Shown here: piece by piece, positions 24,430 through 30,250 of the stretch
Numbering within the stretch: the stretch's first letter is position 1
How the letters are laid out: every line of letters begins with the position of its first letter
Assembly: GCF_002127965.1 (NCBI RefSeq)
Contig: NZ_CP018787.1
Coordinates: 2,046,001 to 2,110,000, forward strand
DNA: 64,000 bases
Direction: 5' to 3'
Source: Oxalobacter formigenes
Lineage (GTDB): Bacteria; Pseudomonadota; Gammaproteobacteria; Burkholderiales; Burkholderiaceae_D
Translations under genes and position numbers: made by a program
Notes under the pieces: model-generated
The model's database searches: none
Seen by the model: only the letters and a program-made list of their open reading frames with translations
Told to the model about the DNA's origin: nothing

Positions 24430-24733
24430 TGATAAGCTCCTTCAATTTCAACAGTACATTAGGCGGCAAATTGTCGAATTTGGACTTTGAATAGGCAATC
24501 AGTAGCCAGATTTCCCCATCGTCAAGCATATTGTAATAAATCACTCGGGTACCGCCGCTTTTTCCCATACCGCTACGTTTCCACCGGACTTTCCGGACAC
24601 CAGCGGCACGCGGTACTACATCGCCAGCCAAAGGATTGTTCGCGATCCAGCTGACAAATTCCAGCCTTTCTTCTTCAGTCCATATATTACTGATGTGTTT
24701 CTGGAAAATATCGGTTTCAATAACGGTATACAT
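24422..24733 (-). CDS. RelE/HigB-type toxin
   Basis: 103 residues from the ATG at 24733. It has the RelE-fold layout: N-terminal helices, then A-G-V-R-K-V-R-W, R-V-I-Y-Y, and W-L-L-I-A-Y-S-K-S-K-F-D-N-L, the usual end of the HigB/RelE group that cleaves mRNA on the ribosome. Overlaps the antitoxin gene. A start two codons earlier (24739) is possible. Confidence 0.88.
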   Translation of the reverse strand: MYTVIETDIFQKHISNIWTEEERLEFVSWIANNPLAGDVVPRAAGVRKVRWKRSGMGKSGGTRVIYYNMLDDGEIWLLIAYSKSKFDNLPPNVLLKLKELING

Positions 24734-24741
24734 AAGCATAA

Positions 24742-24760
24742 TATACTACTTGGTAGTATA
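24742..24760. promoter_or_regulatory. Operator palindrome of the toxin-antitoxin operon
   Basis: TATACTAC-TTG-GTAGTATA, a perfect inverted repeat with 8-base arms, directly upstream of the toxin start and overlapping the likely -10 region; the expected autoregulatory site of the HTH antitoxin. Confidence 0.7.
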
Positions 24761-24954
24761 GCAAAAAAGGATTTCCCTAACAGGAGGGCAATTTGGGTAT
24801 CCGGAAAATCATACCGCGTCAGAATACTTCGGTCAGCTTGTATGTTATCAATCTGTTTTATCAAATAGAGCGATGCAGGCTTTTAAAATTTACTGCTGGT
24901 TTGTAAAAAAAGACGCCCCAAAAAAAAGCCATTGCAAAGCCGGTTCCTTTCAGA

Positions 24955-25026
24955 AATAAAAAAACCACAAATCATCAATGATTTGTGGTTTTGCATTCAT
25001 GGCATGAGGGGAATTTGCAGCAACCC
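24955..25026 (-). other. tRNA-3'-end-like relic with downstream hairpin terminator
   Basis: Minus strand: a segment ending CCCCTCATGCCA (25000-25026) is followed after 7 bases by a 15-bp perfect hairpin (AAAACCACAAATCAT arms, 24961-24992) and T7-ATTTC. The layout and bases closely parallel the true tRNA-Ser 3' end plus hairpin at 26144-26214 (both contain the CAAATCATT / AATGATTTG arms and TTTATTTC). The T-loop is disrupted, so this is not a functional tRNA; it may be an old attachment-site relic. Confidence 0.4.
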
Positions 25027-25071
25027 GAACTATTCCATTAACAGCCTGAATGAATTTGTCTTTTCCTGCAA

Positions 25072-25257
25072 TTACGCAGCATTCCATCCTGTCATATTCA
25101 TGAGCGCAATGTTGGCCCGGCGTTCAATGTCACATTCACTTGAACAGAATTCATGTGGAACCTGATTGATTTCTATGGTCACAGAGTTGCAATCGCTATT
25201 GATAAGTGCGCCGCAGTTATCGCAGACAGCATTGCTCATTTCGTTTGAATTTTTCAT
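25072..25257 (-). CDS. Small zinc-binding protein (C4 type), unknown function
   Basis: 61 residues starting at 25257 behind a strong AGGAGGTAAAA ribosome site. C-D-N-C-G near the N-terminus and F-C-S-S-E-C near the middle form a four-Cys zinc site of treble-clef/TRASH appearance. The upstream cold-shock gene on the same strand ends 57 bases earlier with an intrinsic terminator whose T run finishes about 20 bases before this ribosome site, so expression depends on read-through or on its own promoter. Confidence 0.65.
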   Translation of the reverse strand: MKNSNEMSNAVCDNCGALINSDCNSVTIEINQVPHEFCSSECDIERRANIALMNMTGWNAA

Positions 25258-25284
25258 TTTTACCTCCTGACACGTGAACATTAA

Positions 25285-25308
25285 AAAAGCCCCTTTCAAG
25301 GGGCTTTT
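25285..25308 (-). terminator. Terminator of the cold-shock gene
   Basis: Perfect 11-bp stem AAAAGCCCCTT / AAGGGGCTTTT with a 2-base apex, followed on the minus strand by a T run; seven bases beyond the cold-shock stop codon. Confidence 0.85.
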
Positions 25309-25314
25309 GCTGGC

Positions 25315-25518
25315 TTACATCGGCTGGATGTTTTTCGCCTGCGGCCCCTTTTGGCCAACGCCCGATTCAAACTTCACTTTCTGGCCTTCTTCGAGAGACT
25401 TGAAGCCGCCCGCCTGAATTTCAGAAAAATGAGCAAAAAGATCAGCGCCGTTATTGTCCGGTGTGATGAAACCAAAACCTTTGGAATTATTGAACCACTT
25501 GACAGTACCTGTTTCCAT
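25315..25518 (-). CDS. cspA: Cold-shock protein, CspA family
   Basis: 67 residues, the usual length. It starts [10 protein letters not shown] and has both RNA-binding motifs: K-G-F-G-F-I (RNP1) and D-L-F-A-H-F (RNP2). It binds single-stranded RNA/DNA and acts as RNA chaperone. The upstream part of the same frame (to 25725) is not coding; it should be the long 5' leader typical of cold-shock mRNAs. The ATG at 25518 has an AAGGAATT site in front. Confidence 0.93.
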   Translation of the reverse strand: METGTVKWFNNSKGFGFITPDNNGADLFAHFSEIQAGGFKSLEEGQKVKFESGVGQKGPQAKNIQPM

Positions 25519-26143
25519 TTCGGAATTCCTTAAAAAATAAATGAAGGGCATTTGCCCGGGAGCAAGATAATCAAGGAAGACTGAATGAGACGATGAAGAT
25601 ACTGTGTAAACAGTGCGACGAAGCTGACTGAATCTGGGACTTGAAAATATTGAAGGGTCATCATAACACAGAAATCGGGTTTGACGACTTTTTATTGAGG
25701 CTGGCTGTTCTGGATCAATTTTCAATTAGCTGTGCGGAAATCGTTGTAGACTGATTTGTTCTGATGCATGTCTTCACCTTGCACCTCGGAAACTTGTCAG
25801 CTTAAAGAAGATTCATTATTATTTAACTGCTGTGTTCGGGAGTGAGCTAATACAAGACCTGAAAAGGAAATAGGCTCGGCCTTTGGTCACTTGGGTTTTA
25901 GAACTCCTGACAAGCATGCAGGTGGATAATTCCTCTGTCTGCCTTGTCGGCTTCTGAAATAGAAACTCCGCATCTTCAGTCTGAAGCCTGTTTCCTGTTT
26001 TTGCATTCTCCCTATTGGCGCTATCGCCACTCAGAAATATTCCGGTATCCGAAAATTCAAATCGTTCTTGCAACGGCAAAGAACCTGAACGAGTGGGAAT
26101 AGCACTTTCGCACAAATCTTTTTCAAAATCCTTTTCGGGAAAT
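25519..26143. other. Gene-free stretch upstream of cspA
   Basis: About 620 bases. The part next to cspA is expected to be its long leader and promoter. I see no supportable gene further right; a 98-codon minus-strand frame lacks a ribosome site and any recognisable feature. Confidence 0.5.
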
Positions 26144-26182
26144 AAAAAAGCCGCAAATCATTTTCCAATGATTTGCGGCTTT
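26144..26182 (-). terminator. Terminator of the interrupted tRNA-Ser gene
   Basis: Minus strand: 16-bp perfect stem (AAAGCCGCAAATCATT arms) with a TTCC-type 4-base loop and a T6 run, 7 bases beyond the tRNA 3' end. It is host DNA left of the prophage. Confidence 0.85.
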
Positions 26183-26188
26183 ATATTC

Positions 26189-26214
26189 TGGCGGAGAGAG
26201 GGGGATTCGAACCC
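26189..26214 (-). other. Prophage attachment site: 3' end of a tRNA-Ser gene
   Basis: On the minus strand these bases read as the T-arm and acceptor end of a tRNA-Ser: GGGTTCGAATCCCCC, TCTCTCC, discriminator G and CCA. The 5' acceptor strand, D-arm and anticodon are missing. The T-stem mismatches at the base just outside (26215), which fits a crossover at this point. The complete tRNA should lie at the other, unseen end of the prophage. Only a fragment, so not a functional tRNA here. Confidence 0.85.
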
Positions 26215-26369
26215 GCGTTAAGCCGCACGAATACTTGCTTACGCAAGCATATTGCATTAAAGCTGCAATCCTATTTTTTATCCCCGTTTTCAGTTGATAA
26301 GATTGTGCATAACATCGGTAACCTGTTGCTTTGCTGCGTTCGCTTTGACGTGCCCGGAAATGAGGCAGA

Positions 26370-26530
26370 TGTACGATATTTTCGTACAACTCAGTTATTG
26401 AGAATTTCTCAATAGCTCGACCTTTTTACTGACATCAGCAAAATGGTCTCCACACTCCACTTATTAAGTATTCTTTAACAACTGAACCTGTAAGCAATTT
26501 TTACGTGTTCAGTTATTCGGAATTTCCGAA
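26370..26530. repeat. Three short palindromes near the attachment site
   Basis: TGTACGA-TATTT-TCGTACA (26370-26388), TATTGAGAA-T-TTCTCAATA (26396-26414) and TTCGGAA-T-TTCCGAA (26516-26530). The last two sit in a shared context CAGTTATT..GAATTTC..AA, with the arm bases changed on both sides together (GA/TC to CG/CG). No gene lies in 26215-26562. They could be recombinase or excisionase arm sites, repressor sites or RNA hairpins after dinD. Confidence 0.5.
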
Positions 26531-26562
26531 ACACTGATCTTCCTGCGACCATTTCTCGCCTA

Positions 26563-27405
26563 TCATTTTAAAGGCTTCTTTTTTTGTGAATCTATTTTCT
26601 TCATTTCTTTTGAGGCTGATTTAATGCGTTTTTTTACATCATTGATATTTTCTTCAAGCGGCAGATTTTCAGGCTCTAAACCACCAGACCGCAGCATAAC
26701 ATTTCTGACTTCTGTCCCGACGCTCTTTGCAGTCTGACTTAGATTTTTCAGTCCCTTTACATTATTGTTTTTTATGCGCTCCGTTGTTTGAGTGACTCTG
26801 AAAAGATTAGCGGCAAGCTCTGACTTTCCCATGAAATCATACAAAGTTTTGTTTTTTTCGATTGTCATCCCTTTGTAACGAATTAAATCGTTAAGCGACA
26901 TATTGTATAAGCCTCTGTATCCAGCATCTCTGAAAATGCCGAACTCTCTGGATTGCAGACCTGCTGACATAGCGACACCACTGAGGAATCGTTCCCCATC
27001 TTTCAATTCATTTCTGACCTCAATCCGTTCCACGCTGTCATGATGAATAGCTTGTTCAACTAGCGCATCTGCAATTCCAGCCAATACGGTTTTCGCTTGT
27101 AATACTTCAGGCTTTCTGGAATCAGCATTCATTGTTATAAGGAAACATGCAAATCGTGTGAGCTTGTATGTGCTTACATCTTTCCCGTCAAATCTATATT
27201 TCATTTCCATGAAATTTTCCATAACAGGAACGTTCAATGATGCGCATGCGGAGATGGAGCGGTTGACTACTCTGTTGAACGAAGTCCATGAGTCATACCC
27301 TAATTTCTGCATGAATTCATGTGCAATCCAGTACCGAATTCCGTTCTGGTGCGACAAATCTTCAAATTTTTGGATATCAAAATCTTCTTGCATGATATTG
27401 TCCAC
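26563..27405 (-). CDS. dinD: DinD-like DNA damage-inducible protein
   Basis: 280 residues. The N-terminal half resembles a Bro-N type domain (I-R-Y-W-I-A-H-E-F-M-Q-K-L-G-Y, K-L-T-R-F-A-C-F-L-I). The centre carries the DinD signature R-N-E-L-K-D, F-G-I-F-R-D-A-G-Y-R-G-L-Y, then K-T-L-Y-D-F-M-G-K-S-E-L-A-A-N-L-F-R-x-T-Q-T. E. coli DinD inhibits RecA-mediated strand exchange. It sits at the extreme left end of the prophage after the lysis genes, a usual place for moron genes. I see no LexA box in front. An ATG four codons downstream is an alternative start. Confidence 0.85.
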   Translation of the reverse strand: MDNIMQEDFDIQKFEDLSHQNGIRYWIAHEFMQKLGYDSWTSFNRVVNRSISACASLNVPVMENFMEMKYRFDGKDVSTYKLTRFACFLITMNADSRKPEVLQAKTVLAGIADALVEQAIHHDSVERIEVRNELKDGERFLSGVAMSAGLQSREFGIFRDAGYRGLYNMSLNDLIRYKGMTIEKNKTLYDFMGKSELAANLFRVTQTTERIKNNNVKGLKNLSQTAKSVGTEVRNVMLRSGGLEPENLPLEENINDVKKRIKSASKEMKKIDSQKKKPLK

Positions 27406-27513
27406 TTAGTTATTAACTTATTTGAGTATAAGGTTTTTCATCCCGTTTTTGGTAGTAATAAATTTACTTTTTCTATTCTCTCCCGACCGCGGAATTCCGC
27501 GAACGGAATTAAT

Positions 27514-27993
27514 TCAATCAGTTATAGCAGATTTCACCGCATTATACTGATCAATGCACAGGTTCAAATCCCGGATTGCGGTGTCTCCGTCTCGTCCGAC
27601 AGCGAGAATACTTTCAGCAGTCGCTGGGTCAAGTTCGGCTCTCGTTTCTCGATCATCAGTGCCGGAATGTCCGGCTTCGGACACGTCGACACACGCACTG
27701 GCGGGGACTGACACCCGGACAGTACCGCGATTGATACGAGCAAGCAGATCATCGTATTTTCGTTTTTCATTGTCATTTTCTTTCTTTGTCTGGATCTGCA
27801 TTTGACTGACTGTCTCTTTCAGATTCCGGTTTTCTTCCATTGCTTTTTCGAGGCGTTCTGTTTCTTGTCGCGCCTGCGATTCATTCATCTGGCTTTCGCT
27901 GGCTTCCCATTGCAGATGGCACAGCCAGTAACCGGCTAGGCATCCCGCAATCAATGCAAGGGTTCCTGTAATCAGACAACTTTTTAAACTCAT
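27514..27993 (-). CDS. Rz-like inner-membrane spanin
   Basis: 159 residues from the ATG at 27993. One N-terminal membrane helix (C-L-I-T-G-T-L-A-L-I-A-G-C-L-A-G-Y) is followed by a long charged coiled-coil (about 35-85) and a C-terminal domain ending I-R-D-L-N-L-C-I-D-Q-Y-N, as in lambda Rz. It spans the periplasm and, with the nested Rz1, fuses the membranes at the last step of lysis. Overlaps the lysozyme gene by four bases. Confidence 0.85.
   Translation of the reverse strand: MSLKSCLITGTLALIAGCLAGYWLCHLQWEASESQMNESQARQETERLEKAMEENRNLKETVSQMQIQTKKENDNEKRKYDDLLARINRGTVRVSVPASACVDVSEAGHSGTDDRETRAELDPATAESILAVGRDGDTAIRDLNLCIDQYNAVKSAITD
27564..27776 (-). CDS. Rz1-like outer-membrane spanin lipoprotein, nested inside Rz
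   Basis: 70 residues in another frame entirely within the Rz gene. A signal with lipobox V-L-S-G-C at about residue 22 is followed by a Pro-containing mature part (Q-S-P-P-V-R, P-K-P-D-I-P). This is the classical nested Rz/Rz1 layout of lambdoid phages. The ATG at 27770 (M-K-N-E-N) is an alternative start. Confidence 0.85.
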   Translation of the reverse strand: MTMKNENTMICLLVSIAVLSGCQSPPVRVSTCPKPDIPALMIEKREPNLTQRLLKVFSLSDETETPQSGI

Positions 27994-28454
27994 ACTTCCC
28001 CCATGCACATGCGGTATTCTTTTTCTCTTCGGTTGACCAACCCCGGCAATACTTTTCCGCCAGCCTTGTTCCAGCGCTTTATCTCACGGCACGATCCGGT
28101 GTAGTCGCCCGCGTTAAGCCTCCTGACTAAAGTCGAACCACAAAAATTCTTTGCCCCGATGTTGTACGCAAGGGAAACGTAGGCATCAAATTCGTGCTGA
28201 TACAGTGGGACTTTAATGCACTGGCGTATATCGTCAGCGTGACGGTTCGCGCTGGTCAGCAGTTGAACCAGTGCGCGATCGGGCGTTGTCCTGCTTTTCA
28301 TGGTCACGCCTTTCGTTTCTCCGTAACCGACAGTCGGCACGCCGACAGCGTCTTTATAGGCCTCACCCCGATATCCTTCGTTCAAAGCGATAGAGACCAA
28401 AAGACTGGCGGAAATGCCAAGTGCGCCGACGCCCATACGAAATTTATTTGACAT
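27990..28454 (-). CDS. Phage lysozyme (GH24), SAR-type endolysin
   Basis: 154 residues from the ATG at 28454. The N-terminus has a weakly hydrophobic Gly/Ala/Ser-rich segment (G-V-G-A-L-G-I-S-A-S-L-L-V-S-I-A-L) of the signal-anchor-release type. The T4-type triad follows: Glu in N-E-G-Y, Asp in K-D-A-V-G and Thr in V-P-T-V-G-Y-G. It cleaves peptidoglycan glycan strands. It overlaps the holin-like gene upstream by being adjacent on the same strand, in the usual holin-lysozyme-Rz order. Confidence 0.9.
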   Translation of the reverse strand: MSNKFRMGVGALGISASLLVSIALNEGYRGEAYKDAVGVPTVGYGETKGVTMKSRTTPDRALVQLLTSANRHADDIRQCIKVPLYQHEFDAYVSLAYNIGAKNFCGSTLVRRLNAGDYTGSCREIKRWNKAGGKVLPGLVNRREKEYRMCMGEV

Positions 28455-28456
28455 GA

Positions 28457-28714
28457 TCAGCCACCTTTGTGAGGCCAGTTCGTCAGTGCGAACCAGATTG
28501 CATAAATCCCAGAGGCTACACTCCCCATCCAGATCACGACCTTTCCGAACCACTTGAGCATCTTAGCCGTGCCTGCACCAGCTCGAAACATTTCTACGAG
28601 TTCCGACGTGTCCGCTTTGATCGACTCGATCTGTTCAGATTGCCGTGCGTCATTCGACTTGATCTCTTTGATATCAGCTTCGAGTTTTGCAACCCGTTCT
28701 GAAAGTTCGATCAT
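28457..28714 (-). CDS. Holin-like membrane protein with N-terminal coiled coil
   Basis: 85 residues: a charged helical N-terminus of about 45 residues (E-R-V-A-K-L-E-A-D-I-K-E-I-K) and one C-terminal membrane helix (V-V-I-W-M-G-S-V-A-S-G-I-Y-A-I-W-F-A-L). This resembles the XhlA/holin-accessory layout. Directly upstream of the lysozyme, so it is the best holin candidate in the prophage. Confidence 0.7.
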   Translation of the reverse strand: MIELSERVAKLEADIKEIKSNDARQSEQIESIKADTSELVEMFRAGAGTAKMLKWFGKVVIWMGSVASGIYAIWFALTNWPHKGG

Positions 28715-28956
28715 ATTTTTTTCCTCAATTCTTCAGGCAACTGTTTGCGATAAAGTTCCGACTCAAAAGCCGTCTTGCAATGATCAGGTTGCCAGAAAAA
28801 AATACAGTCAATTACGCAACGCAAAAACCGCCAGCCATTGCCCTCATCGCGCTTGCGCCATGCCGCACTTGATATCGTTTCATCCGCCCAGCCACCGAAA
28901 AGCGTATTGACGAGCTGATCGAACGCAATCGGTATTTGTTCAAACCGTCTGCTCAT
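28711..28956 (-). CDS. Conserved small prophage protein, unknown function
   Basis: 81 residues: R-R-F-E-Q-I-P-I-A-F-D-Q-L-V-N-T-L-F-G-G-W-A-D-E-T-I-S-S at the start, then W-R-F-L-R-C-V-I-D and a C-terminal Pro/Glu/Arg tail. This type is widespread next to lysis genes in prophages of Gram-negatives. No catalytic motif. Overlaps the neighbours on both sides by 4 and 17 bases, so translation is coupled. Confidence 0.7.
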   Translation of the reverse strand: MSRRFEQIPIAFDQLVNTLFGGWADETISSAAWRKRDEGNGWRFLRCVIDCIFFWQPDHCKTAFESELYRKQLPEELRKKI

Positions 28957-29677
28957 CGTTTACCTCGCCGTAAATAGACTGGTTGCTTTGTTCGATAAAA
29001 GTGACCGGTGTGTCAGTGTTACATGATGCCTCCGTTGCCGACTGCCCCCCTGTAATGTCAGGTTCAGGTTCAAACGTGATAACAATCGCCTCCAGCGCTC
29101 CCGGCGTTTCGGCGGCATAAATCCGGTTGCGCAAGCCCCATTTCATTTGATAAAGCGCCTCTGCATGATCGATCACCTCCAGCCGCATTGTTTTCAGTTG
29201 GGGCAAATTGACGGTATGAAACGTATTGTCATACGCACAGAAATGAACCGTCTCCCGATCCGTTTCTTCCAGCGCCACGATGAGGTTTGAAATATTGCGT
29301 GCCGCCGTCTTGTCCGCATTAATCTCGAAACCGGCAGATGAGGTGCAATGGGCTGTTTCTGCCGCTGTTGTAAATGCGGTGTTCAATTCGGCCAGTTTGG
29401 CGGCCTTGGCTTCTTCAAATGTCGGTACATAAGGCGCATTGATCTCATCGTATTTCGCTTGCCAGATTTCAACGTAGGAATTGACTTCACTGGTATAGCT
29501 GCTGATTTCGTGATTGCTGATTTTCCCATCGTCTGAAACGATTTCAAGGCTGCCTTTTCCACCATGCCATTGCAGTGCGTGCAGTCCGGGTATATGAGTC
29601 TTAAAATCACAAATTAAACCAATTCCGTTGACGATAATAGTCTTGTCTGACGGTATGACTGTTACATGATCTTTCAT
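28940..29677 (-). CDS. Tail fibre-associated protein with DUF4376-like domain
   Basis: 245 residues. The centre (F-E-E-A-K-A-A-K-L-A-E-L-N-T-A-F, F-E-I-N-A-D-K-T-A-A-R-N-I-S, L-Y-Q-M-K-W-G-L-R-N) resembles the DUF4376 domain common in proteins next to fibre genes. It may be a fibre assembly factor or part of the distal fibre. It follows the collar-type fibre gene after 10 bases. Confidence 0.65.
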   Translation of the reverse strand: MKDHVTVIPSDKTIIVNGIGLICDFKTHIPGLHALQWHGGKGSLEIVSDDGKISNHEISSYTSEVNSYVEIWQAKYDEINAPYVPTFEEAKAAKLAELNTAFTTAAETAHCTSSAGFEINADKTAARNISNLIVALEETDRETVHFCAYDNTFHTVNLPQLKTMRLEVIDHAEALYQMKWGLRNRIYAAETPGALEAIVITFEPEPDITGGQSATEASCNTDTPVTFIEQSNQSIYGEVNDEQTV

Positions 29678-29687
29678 GTTTTTTCCT

Positions 29688-30239
29688 TTACAGTTTCATA
29701 ATGAATGCCAATGCATAAAACGGCGGCAACGTCGGGACAGAACCGGATATGCTGTGTGAGTGGGGTAGAGAACCGCCAGTATTTTTTACAGATGCGAACG
29801 GAGAGTAACTGGAAGAGCTACTGTCTGTAGTAGCAATATTGGGTCCTATTGCGTCTGCGTAGGCTTGGCCAACGGTATGGTTGTGACTTGGCATCTGATC
29901 AACCGTCAGCGTTGTTGCCCCGGTTACTCCATTGATTGACGAAGAGGCTGCCCCGCCGGTTTCACCTACTGCATAACTACCACCTGCGCCAACAATGAAT
30001 TTATCTCTCATGTCCGGCGTACCGTTTTCGCCATTGCATAATGTCCATCCTGACGGTATCGCATTTGCTGCGCCAGACCACATGCTGATAATTCCAGATG
30101 GGATCAGATTCAGCTTCTGGCCGTTCGACCCGAGCAATTCATTGAGATAAAGCAGTAGCTTATTCAGCGTGACCTTGAAATCGCCTTCTGTGATTCCCGT
30201 ACCCGTGAATTCAATGATTTCCGGTAATTGATTATCCAT
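29688..30239 (-). CDS. Prophage tail fibre protein with collar domain
   Basis: 183 residues from the ATG at 30239 (GGGGAAAT site). A short helical N-terminus precedes the collar domain (I-P-S-G-W-T-L-C-N-G-E-N-G-T-P-D-M-R-D-K-F-I-V-G-A-G) and a His/Ser-rich tip ending P-P-F-Y-A-L-A-F-I-M-K. Lacks the W-Y-R-K-W-S-D-G-W segment of the two orphan fibre genes at 4.4 and 9.4 kb. Overlaps no gene; follows the tip protein. Confidence 0.82.
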   Translation of the reverse strand: MDNQLPEIIEFTGTGITEGDFKVTLNKLLLYLNELLGSNGQKLNLIPSGIISMWSGAANAIPSGWTLCNGENGTPDMRDKFIVGAGGSYAVGETGGAASSSINGVTGATTLTVDQMPSHNHTVGQAYADAIGPNIATTDSSSSSYSPFASVKNTGGSLPHSHSISGSVPTLPPFYALAFIMKL

Positions 30240-30250
30240 ATTTCCCCTTT

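Noticed and set aside
25819-26115. 98-codon minus-strand frame left of the prophage
   Set aside because: No ribosome site, no motif, and it lies in an otherwise degenerate stretch.
28711-28956. Helicase (UvrD-like) label for the small prophage protein
   Set aside because: No helicase motif is present in its 81 residues.
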